64,000 nt of DNA from NCBI RefSeq assembly GCF_015101885.1, contig NZ_CP062941.1, positions 2,418,001-2,482,000 of the forward strand, written 5' to 3'. The notes under the pieces were generated by a model. It ran no database searches. It was not told where the DNA came from and worked only from the letters and a program-made list of their open reading frames with translations. The translations under genes were made by a program, and so were the position numbers. The first letter of the stretch is position 1. Each line of letters opens with the position of its first letter. The DNA is from Massilia litorea. GTDB taxonomy: Bacteria > Pseudomonadota > Gammaproteobacteria > Burkholderiales > Burkholderiaceae_D. Shown in pieces: positions 45,866 through 54,316 of this stretch.

Positions 45866-46879
45866 TTAATTCAGCGGCGGTGAGTTTTCGCCGAAGTATT
45901 CGTGGGAATCGGCATTGTTGACCGCACGTTGCGGCGCCGTGCGCGCCATTTCGGCCGCCGCCTGCTGGCCATACACATGGTCATCGGTGCCGGCGACCAC
46001 GTCGAAATGGCTCATCTCGTGTACCAGGGTGCCGCCTTTCGAGTCGGTTCCCAGCAGCGGCGCGCTCCAGAAGGCATTGCAGACCCAGATCGTGTACGGC
46101 TGGGCCGGATAGACATAGGCGAAGTAATCCTCGTCGCAGGCGCAATCGACTTTCACGGGCCTGGTCTCGAATGCATCCTTGATGGCCGTGAAATGCTCCC
46201 TGACCGTCGCCTGGCGCGCCGCGTCGAGGGCGCCGAACCAGTTCGTGTAGCGCTGGGCCTGCTCCTTGCCGCCCGTCAGGTAGGCATGGCCGTTGGCCGC
46301 CATCGCGCTGCCGGCGGCGAGGGCGCCCGCGATCGTGTCCTGCTGGGCGTTCGAGCAGTGGGCATAGCTTAAGCCGCTACCCGCCGGTTCGGCCAGCAGC
46401 GGGGTGCTGGTCCCGCGCGGCAGGCGGCCCTCGATGAAGAAGACGGCCGTGTTCGAAGTGACGGCGCCGGATGCGAGGACGGATGCCGCCGCCGCGCCGC
46501 GGTAGCGCACGGCGTACGAACCGGTCGCCGCCATGTCGTAGGCGTTCGACAATTCGACGCGCGCGCTGCGGCTTTCGCCTGGCGCGAGCAGAACGGTGTC
46601 GGCCTCCCTGGGCGGCGCGCGTTTCACTTTGCGGCCGAGATAGCGCACCGGCTGGCCGTCGCGCGTGATCTCGAACAGGGCGGTCTCGGGTGGGCCGAAG
46701 GGCGTGCGCCCCTTGGCGATGCGCTCGGGCGCGGCGCCGGTGTTGGTCAGTGTCACTGTCACGATCACTTCGTCGCGCTTGCCGAGCGCGGCGCGTTCGG
46801 GCGTGATGGTGATGGCGATGCCGGCGTGGGCGGGCAGGGCGCTGGCGAGCAGCAGGGTGGCGATGGTGGTGCGGTGCAT
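45866..46879 (-). CDS. M35 family metallopeptidase (aspzincin), copy 2
   Basis: A 337-residue paralogue of the adjacent peptidase with the same layout: signal peptide (MHRTTIATLLLASALPAHA, 1-19), N-terminal beta domain (to about 145) and M35 domain. The zinc motif is HEMSH (287-291) followed by GTDDHVYG. The C-terminal NADSHEYFGEN is nearly identical in both copies, whereas the N-terminal domains differ more. GGAGG lies five bases before the ATG. It is separated from copy 1 by 242 non-coding bases, so each copy probably has its own promoter. The pair sits between motility genes. Confidence 0.93.
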   Translation of the reverse strand: MHRTTIATLLLASALPAHAGIAITITPERAALGKRDEVIVTVTLTNTGAAPERIAKGRTPFGPPETALFEITRDGQPVRYLGRKVKRAPPREADTVLLAPGESRSARVELSNAYDMAATGSYAVRYRGAAAASVLASGAVTSNTAVFFIEGRLPRGTSTPLLAEPAGSGLSYAHCSNAQQDTIAGALAAGSAMAANGHAYLTGGKEQAQRYTNWFGALDAARQATVREHFTAIKDAFETRPVKVDCACDEDYFAYVYPAQPYTIWVCNAFWSAPLLGTDSKGGTLVHEMSHFDVVAGTDDHVYGQQAAAEMARTAPQRAVNNADSHEYFGENSPPLN

Positions 46880-46986
46880 GGATTCCTCCGTCAGGTAATG
46901 ACAATCAGGAATACTTTCCGCTTGTTATCTACGGGGAGTTTGCGTTGCGGCAAAGGTAGGCTTGGGCGACTGGACCCTGAAACGAT

Positions 46987-47008
46987 AACGGCCGCATCAG
47001 CGGCCGTT
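46987..47008 (-). terminator. Hairpin after flgN, probable terminator
   Basis: AACGGCCGC-ATCA-GCGGCCGTT, a perfect 9-base-pair stem 22 bases after the flgN stop. The T-run on the minus strand is interrupted (TTATCGTTTC), so termination may be partial. Confidence 0.5.
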
Positions 47009-47030
47009 GTCGAAGAGAGAAGGGGTTACT

Positions 47031-47498
47031 TTAGCCGACCACGAAGCGCCGCGACGGTGCGCTGCCGAAAGTCTGGCCTTTGGCGCCGTACAGCGTCGAT
47101 TCGGGCGCCGCGGTCGGGGTGCGCAAGGCATTGAGCACGGTCTGGTTATGCGCCATCTGGCGGTTGATCAGCATGCCGTTGACGCGGTTCAGTTCCTTGG
47201 CCTCGGCGGTGAGGGCCAGCAACCCGGTCCAGGCAGAGCGAGCGGCCTCGTCGCCGTGGGCGGCCAGCCAGGGTTCCATGCCTGCTTCCGAGGTGAGGAA
47301 GCCGGCGTTGCCGAGCGCGCCATGGCGCTCGCGCGACAATTGCGCCAGCTCCTGCACCAGCGCCACCTTGCGTGGGGTGATCCCGGCCAGTCCGTCCGCA
47401 TCCGCCGCCACCAGGAACTGCTGCTCCTGCTTCATCAATTCCACCAGCGCGGTCATGCGCTCGTGTTCTGCGGGGAGGGTGGCGTGCGGACGGGTCAT
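47031..47498 (-). CDS. flgN: Flagellar export chaperone FlgN
   Basis: A 155-residue, mostly helical protein with the FlgN pattern: N-terminal HERMTALVELMKQEQQFLVAADADGLAGIT and a C-terminal helix NRVNGMLINRQMAHNQTVLNAL that binds FlgK and FlgL, the hook-filament junction proteins. The tail (SAPSRRFVVG) is typical of betaproteobacterial FlgN. It starts six bases after the flgM stop and is the second gene of the leftward flgM-flgN pair. Confidence 0.88.
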   Translation of the reverse strand: MTRPHATLPAEHERMTALVELMKQEQQFLVAADADGLAGITPRKVALVQELAQLSRERHGALGNAGFLTSEAGMEPWLAAHGDEAARSAWTGLLALTAEAKELNRVNGMLINRQMAHNQTVLNALRTPTAAPESTLYGAKGQTFGSAPSRRFVVG

Positions 47499-47504
47499 GG
47501 GTCG

Positions 47505-47810
47505 TTATCGGTTGCGTGAGTGGAGCAGGTCGCGCACGGTGTCGAGCAAGCCGTCCGCGATTCGTTCGGAATTCACTTGGAACTGCCCATCGGCAATTGC
47601 AAGTTTGATACGTTCAACTTTCTTGGCATCGAAGACCTGGCTCGTGCTCGAGGTGCCGCCGGCGGCCTGCGCCTGCGACGACAAACGCACACTGTCGGTC
47701 TGTGCCGGGGCAGCAGCTGCCGCGGCCTTTTCGGCCTGCCTGGCATTGGCTGCCGTGGTATTCGGCAGCTGTTGGCTCTGGGCGCCTTTGAGGGTATCGT
47801 TAATTTTCAC
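47505..47810 (-). CDS. flgM: Anti-sigma-28 factor FlgM
   Basis: A 101-residue FlgM. I chose the GTG at 47810: it gives the family-typical start MKINDTLKG and has AAGGA seven bases upstream. The Ala/Gln-rich N-terminal part is disordered, and the C-terminal FliA-binding region is FDAKKVERIKLAIADGQFQVNSERIADGLLDT, seen around residues 60-95. FlgM holds FliA inactive until it is exported through the finished hook. A near-consensus sigma-28 promoter lies 49 bases upstream, giving the usual feedback control. Confidence 0.92.
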   Translation of the reverse strand: MKINDTLKGAQSQQLPNTTAANARQAEKAAAAAAPAQTDSVRLSSQAQAAGGTSSTSQVFDAKKVERIKLAIADGQFQVNSERIADGLLDTVRDLLHSRNR

Positions 47811-47858
47811 AGCATCATCCTTCTCTGTTCGGAGCAGGAACTCCGGGATCTGCAGTGT

Positions 47859-47885
47859 GTAACGGCGGTTCGCCGCCAAACTTTA
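47859..47885 (-). promoter_or_regulatory. Sigma-28 (FliA) promoter of flgM-flgN
   Basis: On the minus strand TAAAGTTT (47885-47878), 11 bases, then GCCGTTAC (47866-47859). The Escherichia coli consensus is TAAAGTTT-N11-GCCGATAA, so the -35 and spacing are perfect and six of eight -10 bases match. Confidence 0.75.
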
Positions 47886-47960
47886 GCGCAGATCGCAAAT
47901 AAAAGATGTTTTTTTAAAAACAAGCCCGGCAGTGGCGCCCCCGACGCCACGCGCGCTTTT

Positions 47961-48653
47961 TTACAGTGTCACCTCGACGATGCCGCCATTGCGCGCCGTG
48001 CCGCTGATGATCGCCCCGCGCGGGGTGCGCACCTGTACGACCTGGCCCTCACCGGCGTTGCCGATCGCCTTGCCTTCGCCCGAAACCGAAAAATTTTCGC
48101 CGCGCGAGACGATGCGCACCGCCTGGTTTTGCTGCACCACCGGTTTCGATTTCAAGCTGTCCAGGCGCAGCGGCGTGCCGGCCGGCAGCGAGACCGTCGG
48201 CGTGCGGCCGATCGCCTGCGCCATATCCGTGATGATCCCGTTCGGCATGGCCGCGATATCGCCCTGCATTGTCGTCAGCTGGCCGGCGTCGATCGCCTGG
48301 CCCTGGGCCAGCGGCACGGCCGCGGTGACGTAATCGGCGACCACGCTCACCTGGGCCTGCAGGAACATCGTCCAGACGGGGGCCGTGCAACGCACGCCGA
48401 CCGTGGTCTTGCCCCAGGGCCGGGCGCCCGGCTGCTGGAATGCTTCCGGCGCAGGGCAGGCGGCCAGCGACAGGCGCGGGTCGACCGCACCGATTTTCAC
48501 CGTCACCTTGCCCGGCTGGCCGGCGCTTTGCGTTTGCAGGAAATTTTCGGCCAGCTTGCGCAGCGCGGCGCCATCCTGGCGCGCACCGCCCTGGGCCAGG
48601 GCCAGAGGCGCAGCCAGCAGTAAGAGTGAAAACAGCTTGAAATTCTTGAACAT
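47961..48653 (-). CDS. flgA: Flagellar P-ring assembly chaperone FlgA
   Basis: A 230-residue periplasmic FlgA: signal peptide (MFKNFKLFSLLLLAAPLALA, 1-20), an N-terminal region with conserved Cys (LAACPAPEAF, VGVRCTAP), and the C-terminal SAF domain with PLAQGQAIDAGQLTTMQGD and QVRTPRGAIISGTARNGG. It helps FlgI form the P ring. The ATG at 48653 starts the signal peptide; the frame stays open 38 codons upstream without support. It is divergent from flgB, 160 bases away. Confidence 0.93.
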   Translation of the reverse strand: MFKNFKLFSLLLLAAPLALAQGGARQDGAALRKLAENFLQTQSAGQPGKVTVKIGAVDPRLSLAACPAPEAFQQPGARPWGKTTVGVRCTAPVWTMFLQAQVSVVADYVTAAVPLAQGQAIDAGQLTTMQGDIAAMPNGIITDMAQAIGRTPTVSLPAGTPLRLDSLKSKPVVQQNQAVRIVSRGENFSVSGEGKAIGNAGEGQVVQVRTPRGAIISGTARNGGIVEVTL

Positions 48654-48813
48654 GGCGAACCAGCCCTTTCTCGATGGCTGCCATCTTAGGCCTCCTGATG
48701 CCACAGCGAAACTTTGAATAGGAGGGGGTTGGGGGTGCTTATCCTTCGATTGGCTTTTGTTGCTCAAACGTATGATTCACGCTGTCCCAACAAGAAATCA
48801 GCCCGGAGGCGGC

Positions 48814-49236
48814 ATGATCGGCAAACTCGACAACTACCTACGCTTCAACGAAACCGCGCTCTCCCTGCGAGCCCAGCGCCAGGAACTGATCGCGTCCAAC
48901 ATCGCCAATGCCGACACGCCGAACTTCAAGGCGCGCGACATCGACTTCGCCAGCGCCATGCAGGGCGCGCTCGCCAAGGCGAACCCGGCCGCGGCGAATC
49001 CGCTGGCCGCCACCAACAAAGGCCACATCCAGCCCGCGGCCGACGGTAAAGCGCTGCCGGACGGCACGCCTGTCTTGTACCGCGGCGTGGTGCAGGGGGC
49101 AGTCGACGGCAATACGGTCGACATGGACGTCGAGCGCAACCAGTTCGCCGACAACGCGCTGCGCTACGAAGCGGGCATCACGATGATCAACCACCAGATC
49201 CGCGGCCTGATGGCGGCGATCCAGAACGGGCAGTAA
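48814..49236 (+). CDS. flgB: Flagellar basal-body rod protein FlgB
   Basis: A 140-residue proximal rod protein: [45 protein letters not shown], seen as [19 protein letters not shown], is the rod/hook N-terminal motif. The C-terminal [18 protein letters not shown] closes the coiled coil. GGAGG lies four bases before the ATG at 48814; upstream in-frame starts fall outside the conserved sequence. First gene of the flgBCDEFGHIJKL run. Confidence 0.95.
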   Translation: MIGKLDNYLRFNETALSLRAQRQELIASNIANADTPNFKARDIDFASAMQGALAKANPAAANPLAATNKGHIQPAADGKALPDGTPVLYRGVVQGAVDGNTVDMDVERNQFADNALRYEAGITMINHQIRGLMAAIQNGQ

Positions 49237-49238
49237 TC

Positions 49239-49640
49239 ATGTCGCTCTTCAACATTTTCAACGTCTCCGGCTCGGCCATGAGTGCCCAGGCCCAGCGCCT
49301 GAACACGGTCGCCAGCAACCTCGCCAACGTCGACAGCGCCACCTCGAGTACCGGCGAAGCCTACCGCGCCAAGCAGGTCGTCTTCGAAGCGGTGCCGATG
49401 GCCACCGGCGGCACCGGCGTCAAGGTCAAGGAAGTCGTGAACGATCCGTCGCCTTTGAAACAGGTCTACGACCCCAAGCATCCGATGGCCGACGACAAGG
49501 GCTATGTCTCGATGCCGAACGTGAACCCGGTGGACGAGATGGTGAACATGCTGTCGGCTTCGCGTTCCTACCAGAACAACGTCGAAACGATGAATGCGGC
49601 CAAGAGCATGCTGCTCAAAACTCTCACCCTGGGTCAATAA
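49239..49640 (+). CDS. flgC: Flagellar basal-body rod protein FlgC
   Basis: A 133-residue rod protein of normal length with the N-terminal [18 protein letters not shown] motif, the central [25 protein letters not shown] stretch typical of FlgC, and the C-terminal [21 protein letters not shown]. It follows flgB by two bases. It joins FlgB and FlgF in the proximal rod. Confidence 0.96.
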   Translation: MSLFNIFNVSGSAMSAQAQRLNTVASNLANVDSATSSTGEAYRAKQVVFEAVPMATGGTGVKVKEVVNDPSPLKQVYDPKHPMADDKGYVSMPNVNPVDEMVNMLSASRSYQNNVETMNAAKSMLLKTLTLGQ

Positions 49641-49645
49641 TCACC

Positions 49646-50344
49646 ATGTCCACCGTTAATTCCGCCACCGGCGGCAGCACCTCGATCACCGACCTGATGT
49701 CGACCATGAACGCCAAGAAGGCGGACGCGGCCGACAGCGTCCAGGCCGACACCGACAAGTTCATGACCCTGCTCGTGACGCAGCTGAAGAACCAGGATCC
49801 GCTGAACCCGCTCGACAACGCCCAGGTGACCAGCCAGCTGGCCCAGCTGCAGACCGTGACCGGCGTGAACAAGCTCAACGAAACGCTGGAAACCCTGAAG
49901 TCGAGCTACCAGTCGAGCGAATCGATGCAGGCAACCAACCTGATCGGCCACGGCGTGCTGGTCGAGGGGAACACCCTGAAGCTCACCGGCGGCAAGTCGG
50001 TCTTCGGCGTCGACCTCGCCACCGACGCCGACAACGTGCAGGTGGTCGTCACCGACCCGCGCACCGGCAAGGACGTGGCCACGATCGAGCTCGGCGCCGC
50101 CGAGGCGGGCGCCATGCCGCTGGCCTGGGACGGCAGCAGCGACAGCGTCGACGCCGCCATGCTGGCCGACGGCAAGTACAGCTTCCGCGTCGTCGCTACC
50201 CGAGGCGGTCAGCCGCTGACCGACGTGAAAGCCCTGACGCTCGACACGGTCGCCAGCGTCAGCACGAATTCGAAGGACGGCGTCAAGCTGAACCTCGCCA
50301 GTAAGGGTGCCATCACCCTGGCCGATATCCATCAAGTCCTCTAA
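49646..50344 (+). CDS. flgD: Hook assembly scaffold FlgD
   Basis: A 232-residue hook-cap protein. The export region and FLK motif appear as KFMTLLVTQLKNQDPLNPLDNAQVTSQLAQL (residues 33-64). The C-terminal half forms the FlgD tudor-like and FnIII domains (AMPLAWDGSSDS; DGKYSFRVVATRGGQ). It caps the growing hook and is released on completion. It starts five bases after flgC. Confidence 0.95.
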   Translation: MSTVNSATGGSTSITDLMSTMNAKKADAADSVQADTDKFMTLLVTQLKNQDPLNPLDNAQVTSQLAQLQTVTGVNKLNETLETLKSSYQSSESMQATNLIGHGVLVEGNTLKLTGGKSVFGVDLATDADNVQVVVTDPRTGKDVATIELGAAEAGAMPLAWDGSSDSVDAAMLADGKYSFRVVATRGGQPLTDVKALTLDTVASVSTNSKDGVKLNLASKGAITLADIHQVL

Positions 50345-50364
50345 TCTGAGTTTAGGAGCATCAC

Positions 50365-51888
50365 ATGTCTTTCCAACAAGGCCTGAGCGGCTTGAACGGC
50401 GCAGCCAAATCGCTGGACGTCATCGGTAACAACATCGCCAACGCCAGCACGGTCGGCTTCAAGGGCGCCCAGGCGCAATTCGCCGACGTCTACGCCAGCT
50501 CGCTGAACGGCGCCGGCGGCGTGACGGCCGGTATCGGTACCAAGGTGTCGACGATCGCCCAGCAGTTCACGCAGGGCAATATCGAATCCTCGAACAACTC
50601 GCTCGACGTCGCCATCAACGGCCAGGGCTTCTTCCGTACCGTGTCCTCCGGCCTGGTGCAGTACACCCGCAACGGCCAGTTCTCGCTCGACAAGGACGGC
50701 TACATGACGAATGCGCAAGGCGCCAAACTGACCGGCTACAGTACCGGTCCGAACGGCGATATCCTGGCCGGCGCGCCAACGCCCGTGCAGATCAGCACCA
50801 GCGACATCAAGCCGGTCTCGACCACCAAGGTCGGGATCGAGATGAACCTCGATTCGCGCGTTGCCTCGCCAGCCGTGATGCCCTTCGACGCCACCGACCC
50901 GAACAGCTACAACAAGCAGTCGCCGGTCGACGTCTACGACACCCTGGGCAACCCGCACGTGCTGTCGACCTTCTATGTGAAGAACGGTTCCGGCACCTGG
51001 GACGTGTACGCGGCCAACGACGGCACCGAAGTGACCAACCTGAAAGTGGCCCAGGCATCGCAGGCCGACGCGGCGAGCACGGCGGCACGTGCTGCGTGGG
51101 ATGCGGCGACCAAGGCCGTCCCGCCGGTGGCGGCGACGATCGCGACCGCGCTGGCCAACTATGCCAATGCGGCATCGGCCGCGGTATCGGGCGCCGCCGG
51201 TACGGCCGGCGCCGACGCCGCCACCCAGGCGGCGATCGTGGCCGCCGGCACCGACGCGGCGAAAGTGGCGGGCTACAGCCCGGACCAGGTCGACAAGGCG
51301 ATCATGGCCTCGGTCAAGGTGCCCGCAATCCCGGTCGGCACCCTGCGCTTCGATGAAAACGGTGCCCTGAACGCCGCGACCACGGCCAACGGCGGCAAGT
51401 TCGGCATCGACCTGCCAATTTACCCGTCGACCGGTTCCGAGCCGACCCAGACGATGGAAATCGCCTTCACCGGCACCACGCAATACGGCACCGCGACCAG
51501 CGACAAGAAGCTGGTCCAGGACGGCTACACGGCCGGCCACCTGCAGCGCTTCTCGATCGGTAAAGAGGGCATCATCCTCGGCCAGTACAGCAACGGCCAA
51601 TCGAAGCCGCTGGGGCAGGTCGTGCTGGCGAACTTCGCCAACAGCAATGGCCTGGAACCGCTCGGCAACAACGCCTGGGCCGAATCGGCCAATTCCGGCA
51701 CGCCGCTGATCGGCACCCCGAATTCGGGCAGCTTCGGCGTGATGCAATCGTCGGCGGTCGAGACCTCGAACGTCGACCTGACGGCGGAACTGGTCAACAT
51801 GATCACCGCGCAGCGCGTGTACCAGGCGAATGCGCAGACGATCAAGACGCAGGATTCGGTGTTGCAGACCCTGGTCAGCATGCGTTAA
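50365..51888 (+). CDS. flgE: Flagellar hook protein FlgE
   Basis: A 507-residue hook protein. The N-terminal D0 motif is GLSGLNGAAKSLDVIGNNIANASTVGFKGA (seen as VIGNNIANASTVGFKG), and the C-terminal part ends SNVDLTAELVNMITAQRVYQANAQTIKTQD. It is about 100 residues longer than Escherichia coli FlgE (402). Most of the extra length is an Ala-rich segment at about residues 227-322, likely an outer-domain insertion. AGGAG lies six bases before the ATG. A REP pair separates it from flgF. Confidence 0.95.
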   Translation: MSFQQGLSGLNGAAKSLDVIGNNIANASTVGFKGAQAQFADVYASSLNGAGGVTAGIGTKVSTIAQQFTQGNIESSNNSLDVAINGQGFFRTVSSGLVQYTRNGQFSLDKDGYMTNAQGAKLTGYSTGPNGDILAGAPTPVQISTSDIKPVSTTKVGIEMNLDSRVASPAVMPFDATDPNSYNKQSPVDVYDTLGNPHVLSTFYVKNGSGTWDVYAANDGTEVTNLKVAQASQADAASTAARAAWDAATKAVPPVAATIATALANYANAASAAVSGAAGTAGADAATQAAIVAAGTDAAKVAGYSPDQVDKAIMASVKVPAIPVGTLRFDENGALNAATTANGGKFGIDLPIYPSTGSEPTQTMEIAFTGTTQYGTATSDKKLVQDGYTAGHLQRFSIGKEGIILGQYSNGQSKPLGQVVLANFANSNGLEPLGNNAWAESANSGTPLIGTPNSGSFGVMQSSAVETSNVDLTAELVNMITAQRVYQANAQTIKTQDSVLQTLVSMR

Positions 51889-51921
51889 TCGTTGAAATGA
51901 GTTCGCCGGGCGTCAACCGGT

Positions 51922-52006
51922 GAACGCGTGGGCACGGAGTGCCCACCCTACCTTACTTGCTACGAACGGTGGTGCACCGTAGGGTGGGCTCTCGAGCCCA
52001 CGCGTG
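51922..52006. repeat. Inverted pair of REP palindromes between flgE and flgF
   Basis: First unit 51922-51951: CGCGTGGGCAC-GGA-GTGCCCACCCTACC (GTAG on minus). Second unit 51978-52006: GTAGGGTGGGCTC-TC-GAGCCCACGCG (GTAG on plus). Head-to-head pairing of two REPs is the usual BIME form. The pair lies in the 173-base gap inside the flagellar operon. Confidence 0.8.
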
Positions 52007-52061
52007 GATACAGCAGCAAGTCGAAACGCATCGCCCGGACACGAGACGAAGGAAACAATCA

Positions 52062-52802
52062 ATGGATCGCTTAATCTACACCGCCGCCTCCGGCGCCAAG
52101 CACATCCTCGAGCAGCAGGCCACGACCTCGAACAACATGGCCAACCTGAACACTACAGGTTTCCGTGCCCAGCTCGACACCTTCCGCGCCGTGCCGGTGC
52201 AAAGCGAAGGCCTGCCGACGCGCGCCTTCGTCGTCAACAACACCGTAGGCGCCGATTTCAACGCAGGCCCGCTGCAAGTGACGGGCCGCGACCTCGACGT
52301 CGCCATCAAGGGCCCGGGCTGGATCGCCGTGCAGAACGCCGACGGCAGCGAAGCCTACACGCGCAACGGCGCCCTGCAGATGAGCCCGAACGGCGTGCTG
52401 ACCACCACCTCCGGCCAGACCATCGCGGGCGAGGGCGGTCCGATCACGATCCCGCCGGACGTGACGGTCACGGTCGGCGGCGACGGCACGATTTCCACGG
52501 TGTCGAATGCCGAACGTCCGGCCGCGCCGGTGATCCTGGGCCGCATCAAGCTGGTGAACCCGCCTGAAAAGGACCTGGTGCGCGGCGACGACGGCCTGTT
52601 CCGCCTGAAGGATGGCGCCCCGGCCCAGCCGGACGCGGGCGTGCGCGTCGCGGGCGGCGCCCTGGAAGGCAGCAACGTGAATGCAGTCGATGCCATGGTG
52701 TCAATGATCGGTCTCGCGCGCTCCTTCGAGACGCAAATGAGCCTGATGAAGAACGCCGAGAATAACGCCGCGAAAGCCAGTCAGATCCTTGCTTTGACTT
52801 AA
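52062..52802 (+). CDS. flgF: Flagellar basal-body rod protein FlgF
   Basis: A 246-residue proximal rod protein starting MDRLIYTAASGAKHILEQQATTSNNMANLNTTGF, seen as QQATTSNNMANLNTTGFRA. It has GPLQVTGRDLDVAIKGPGW and a C-terminal MVSMIGLARSFETQMSLMK. AAGGA lies eight bases before the ATG at 52062; the open frame continues upstream through the REP pair and is not coding there. It is followed by flgG after 61 bases. Confidence 0.95.
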   Translation: MDRLIYTAASGAKHILEQQATTSNNMANLNTTGFRAQLDTFRAVPVQSEGLPTRAFVVNNTVGADFNAGPLQVTGRDLDVAIKGPGWIAVQNADGSEAYTRNGALQMSPNGVLTTTSGQTIAGEGGPITIPPDVTVTVGGDGTISTVSNAERPAAPVILGRIKLVNPPEKDLVRGDDGLFRLKDGAPAQPDAGVRVAGGALEGSNVNAVDAMVSMIGLARSFETQMSLMKNAENNAAKASQILALT

Positions 52803-52863
52803 CTGTTTCTCCAGCATAATTCTCCTATACGCGGCGGCTCTCGGTCGCCAATAGGAGAAAACC

Positions 52864-53646
52864 ATGATTCGTTCGCTGTATATCGCCAAGACCGGCCTCG
52901 AGGCGCAGCAGACCAACCTCGACGTCATCACCAACAACCTCGCCAACGTCAGCACCAACGGCTTCAAGCGTTCGCGTGCGGTGTTCGAGGACCTGCTGTA
53001 CCAGACCGTGCGCCAGCCCGGTGCCCAATCCTCGCAGCAAACCAACCTGCCTTCCGGCCTGCAGCTCGGCACCGGTGTGCGCGCCGTCTCGACCGAACGC
53101 ATCTTCACCCAGGGTAATCCCCAGCAGACGGGCAACTCGAAGGACGTGATGGTCAACGGCGCCGGTTTCTTCCCGGTTCTCCTGCCCGACGGCACCCAGG
53201 CCTACACCCGCGACGGCTCCTTCCAGACCGATGCCAACGGCACGCTCGTGACGTCCAGCGGCTATCCGGTACAGCCGCCGATCACCGTGCCGGCGAACGC
53301 CGAGTCGATCACGGTCGGCCGCGACGGCACCGTGTCCATCAAGACCGCCGGCAGCACCGCGACGACCCAGATCGGCAACCTGCAGCTGATGACCTTCATC
53401 AACCCGGCCGGGCTGGAGTCGAAAGGCGAGAACCTGTACATGGAAACGACCGCCTCCGGCAACCCGAACGCGAACACCCCCGGCACCAACGGCGCCGGCG
53501 TCCTGATGCAGGGCTTTGTGGAAACCTCGAACGTCAACGTGGTCGAGGAAATGGTCAACATGATCCAGACCCAGCGCGCCTACGAGATCAACAGCAAGGC
53601 GATCACGACCTCCGACCAGATGCTGCAGAAATTGTCCCAGTTATGA
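52864..53646 (+). CDS. flgG: Flagellar distal rod protein FlgG
   Basis: A 260-residue rod protein of exactly the usual length: [31 protein letters not shown] at the N-terminus (here [19 protein letters not shown]), the [18 protein letters not shown] segment, and the C-terminal [27 protein letters not shown] lies six bases before the ATG. Its stop overlaps the flgH start by four bases (ATGA). Confidence 0.97.
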   Translation: MIRSLYIAKTGLEAQQTNLDVITNNLANVSTNGFKRSRAVFEDLLYQTVRQPGAQSSQQTNLPSGLQLGTGVRAVSTERIFTQGNPQQTGNSKDVMVNGAGFFPVLLPDGTQAYTRDGSFQTDANGTLVTSSGYPVQPPITVPANAESITVGRDGTVSIKTAGSTATTQIGNLQLMTFINPAGLESKGENLYMETTASGNPNANTPGTNGAGVLMQGFVETSNVNVVEEMVNMIQTQRAYEINSKAITTSDQMLQKLSQL

Positions 53647-54302
53647 AAACGCTTCTTTTCTCGCTGATCGTGGCCGGGTTGGCGTCCATTCTTGGCGGCT
53701 GCGCCGTCACGCCGAGCACCATCGTGCAGGAAACGCGCAGCGCGCGTCCGGCCCTGGCCGAAGTCGCGCCGCCAACCGATGGCGCCATCTACAACGCGGC
53801 GAAATACCGTCCCATGTTCGAAGACCGCCGCGCGCGCCAGATCGGCGACCTCTTGACCATCAACATCGTCGAAAAGACCTCGGCCAACAAGGCCGGCACC
53901 AGCTCGGGCAACAAGTCGGGCAGCGCCAAGTTCGGCTTGCCGGGCCCGCTGCAGTCGAAGCTGGGCGCGAATGTCGCCACCGAAGGCGGCGTCAAGTTTG
54001 CCGACGGCGACAACCAGAGCGCCAGCAACGCCTTCACCGGCACCATCGGCGTCACCGTCACCGAGGTGCTCTCGAACGGCAACCTGATCGTCGCCGGCGA
54101 GAAGCAGGTCGCGATGAACAAGGGCATCGAGTTCATTCGCTTCTCCGGCATGGTCAGCCCCGACACGATCCAGAACGGGAATATCGTGTCCTCGACGGTT
54201 GTCGCCGACGCGCGCGTCGAATACCGCACCAACAGCCGTATCGACCGCGCCGAAGTCAATTCGATGATGTCGCGTTTCTTCCAGTCGTTGCTGCCGTTCT
54301 AA
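53643..54302 (+). CDS. flgH: Flagellar L-ring lipoprotein FlgH
   Basis: A 219-residue lipoprotein with signal peptide [19 protein letters not shown] and lipobox LGGC (Cys20 lipidated). The conserved blocks are [20 protein letters not shown] (here [20 protein letters not shown]), [16 protein letters not shown] and [20 protein letters not shown]. It forms the outer-membrane L ring. It overlaps the flgG stop and precedes flgI by 14 bases. Confidence 0.96.
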   Translation: MKTLLFSLIVAGLASILGGCAVTPSTIVQETRSARPALAEVAPPTDGAIYNAAKYRPMFEDRRARQIGDLLTINIVEKTSANKAGTSSGNKSGSAKFGLPGPLQSKLGANVATEGGVKFADGDNQSASNAFTGTIGVTVTEVLSNGNLIVAGEKQVAMNKGIEFIRFSGMVSPDTIQNGNIVSSTVVADARVEYRTNSRIDRAEVNSMMSRFFQSLLPF

Positions 54303-54316
54303 ATCAAGGATTCGTC

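Noticed and set aside
47503..47515. ACCGATAA just before flgN on the minus strand, like a sigma-28 -10
   Set aside because: It is the end of flgM (Arg-stop) and has no -35 at the right distance.
48750..48775. TTGGCTTTTGTTGCTC before flgB, like a sigma-54 site
   Set aside because: The GG and GC elements are 8 rather than 10 bases apart.
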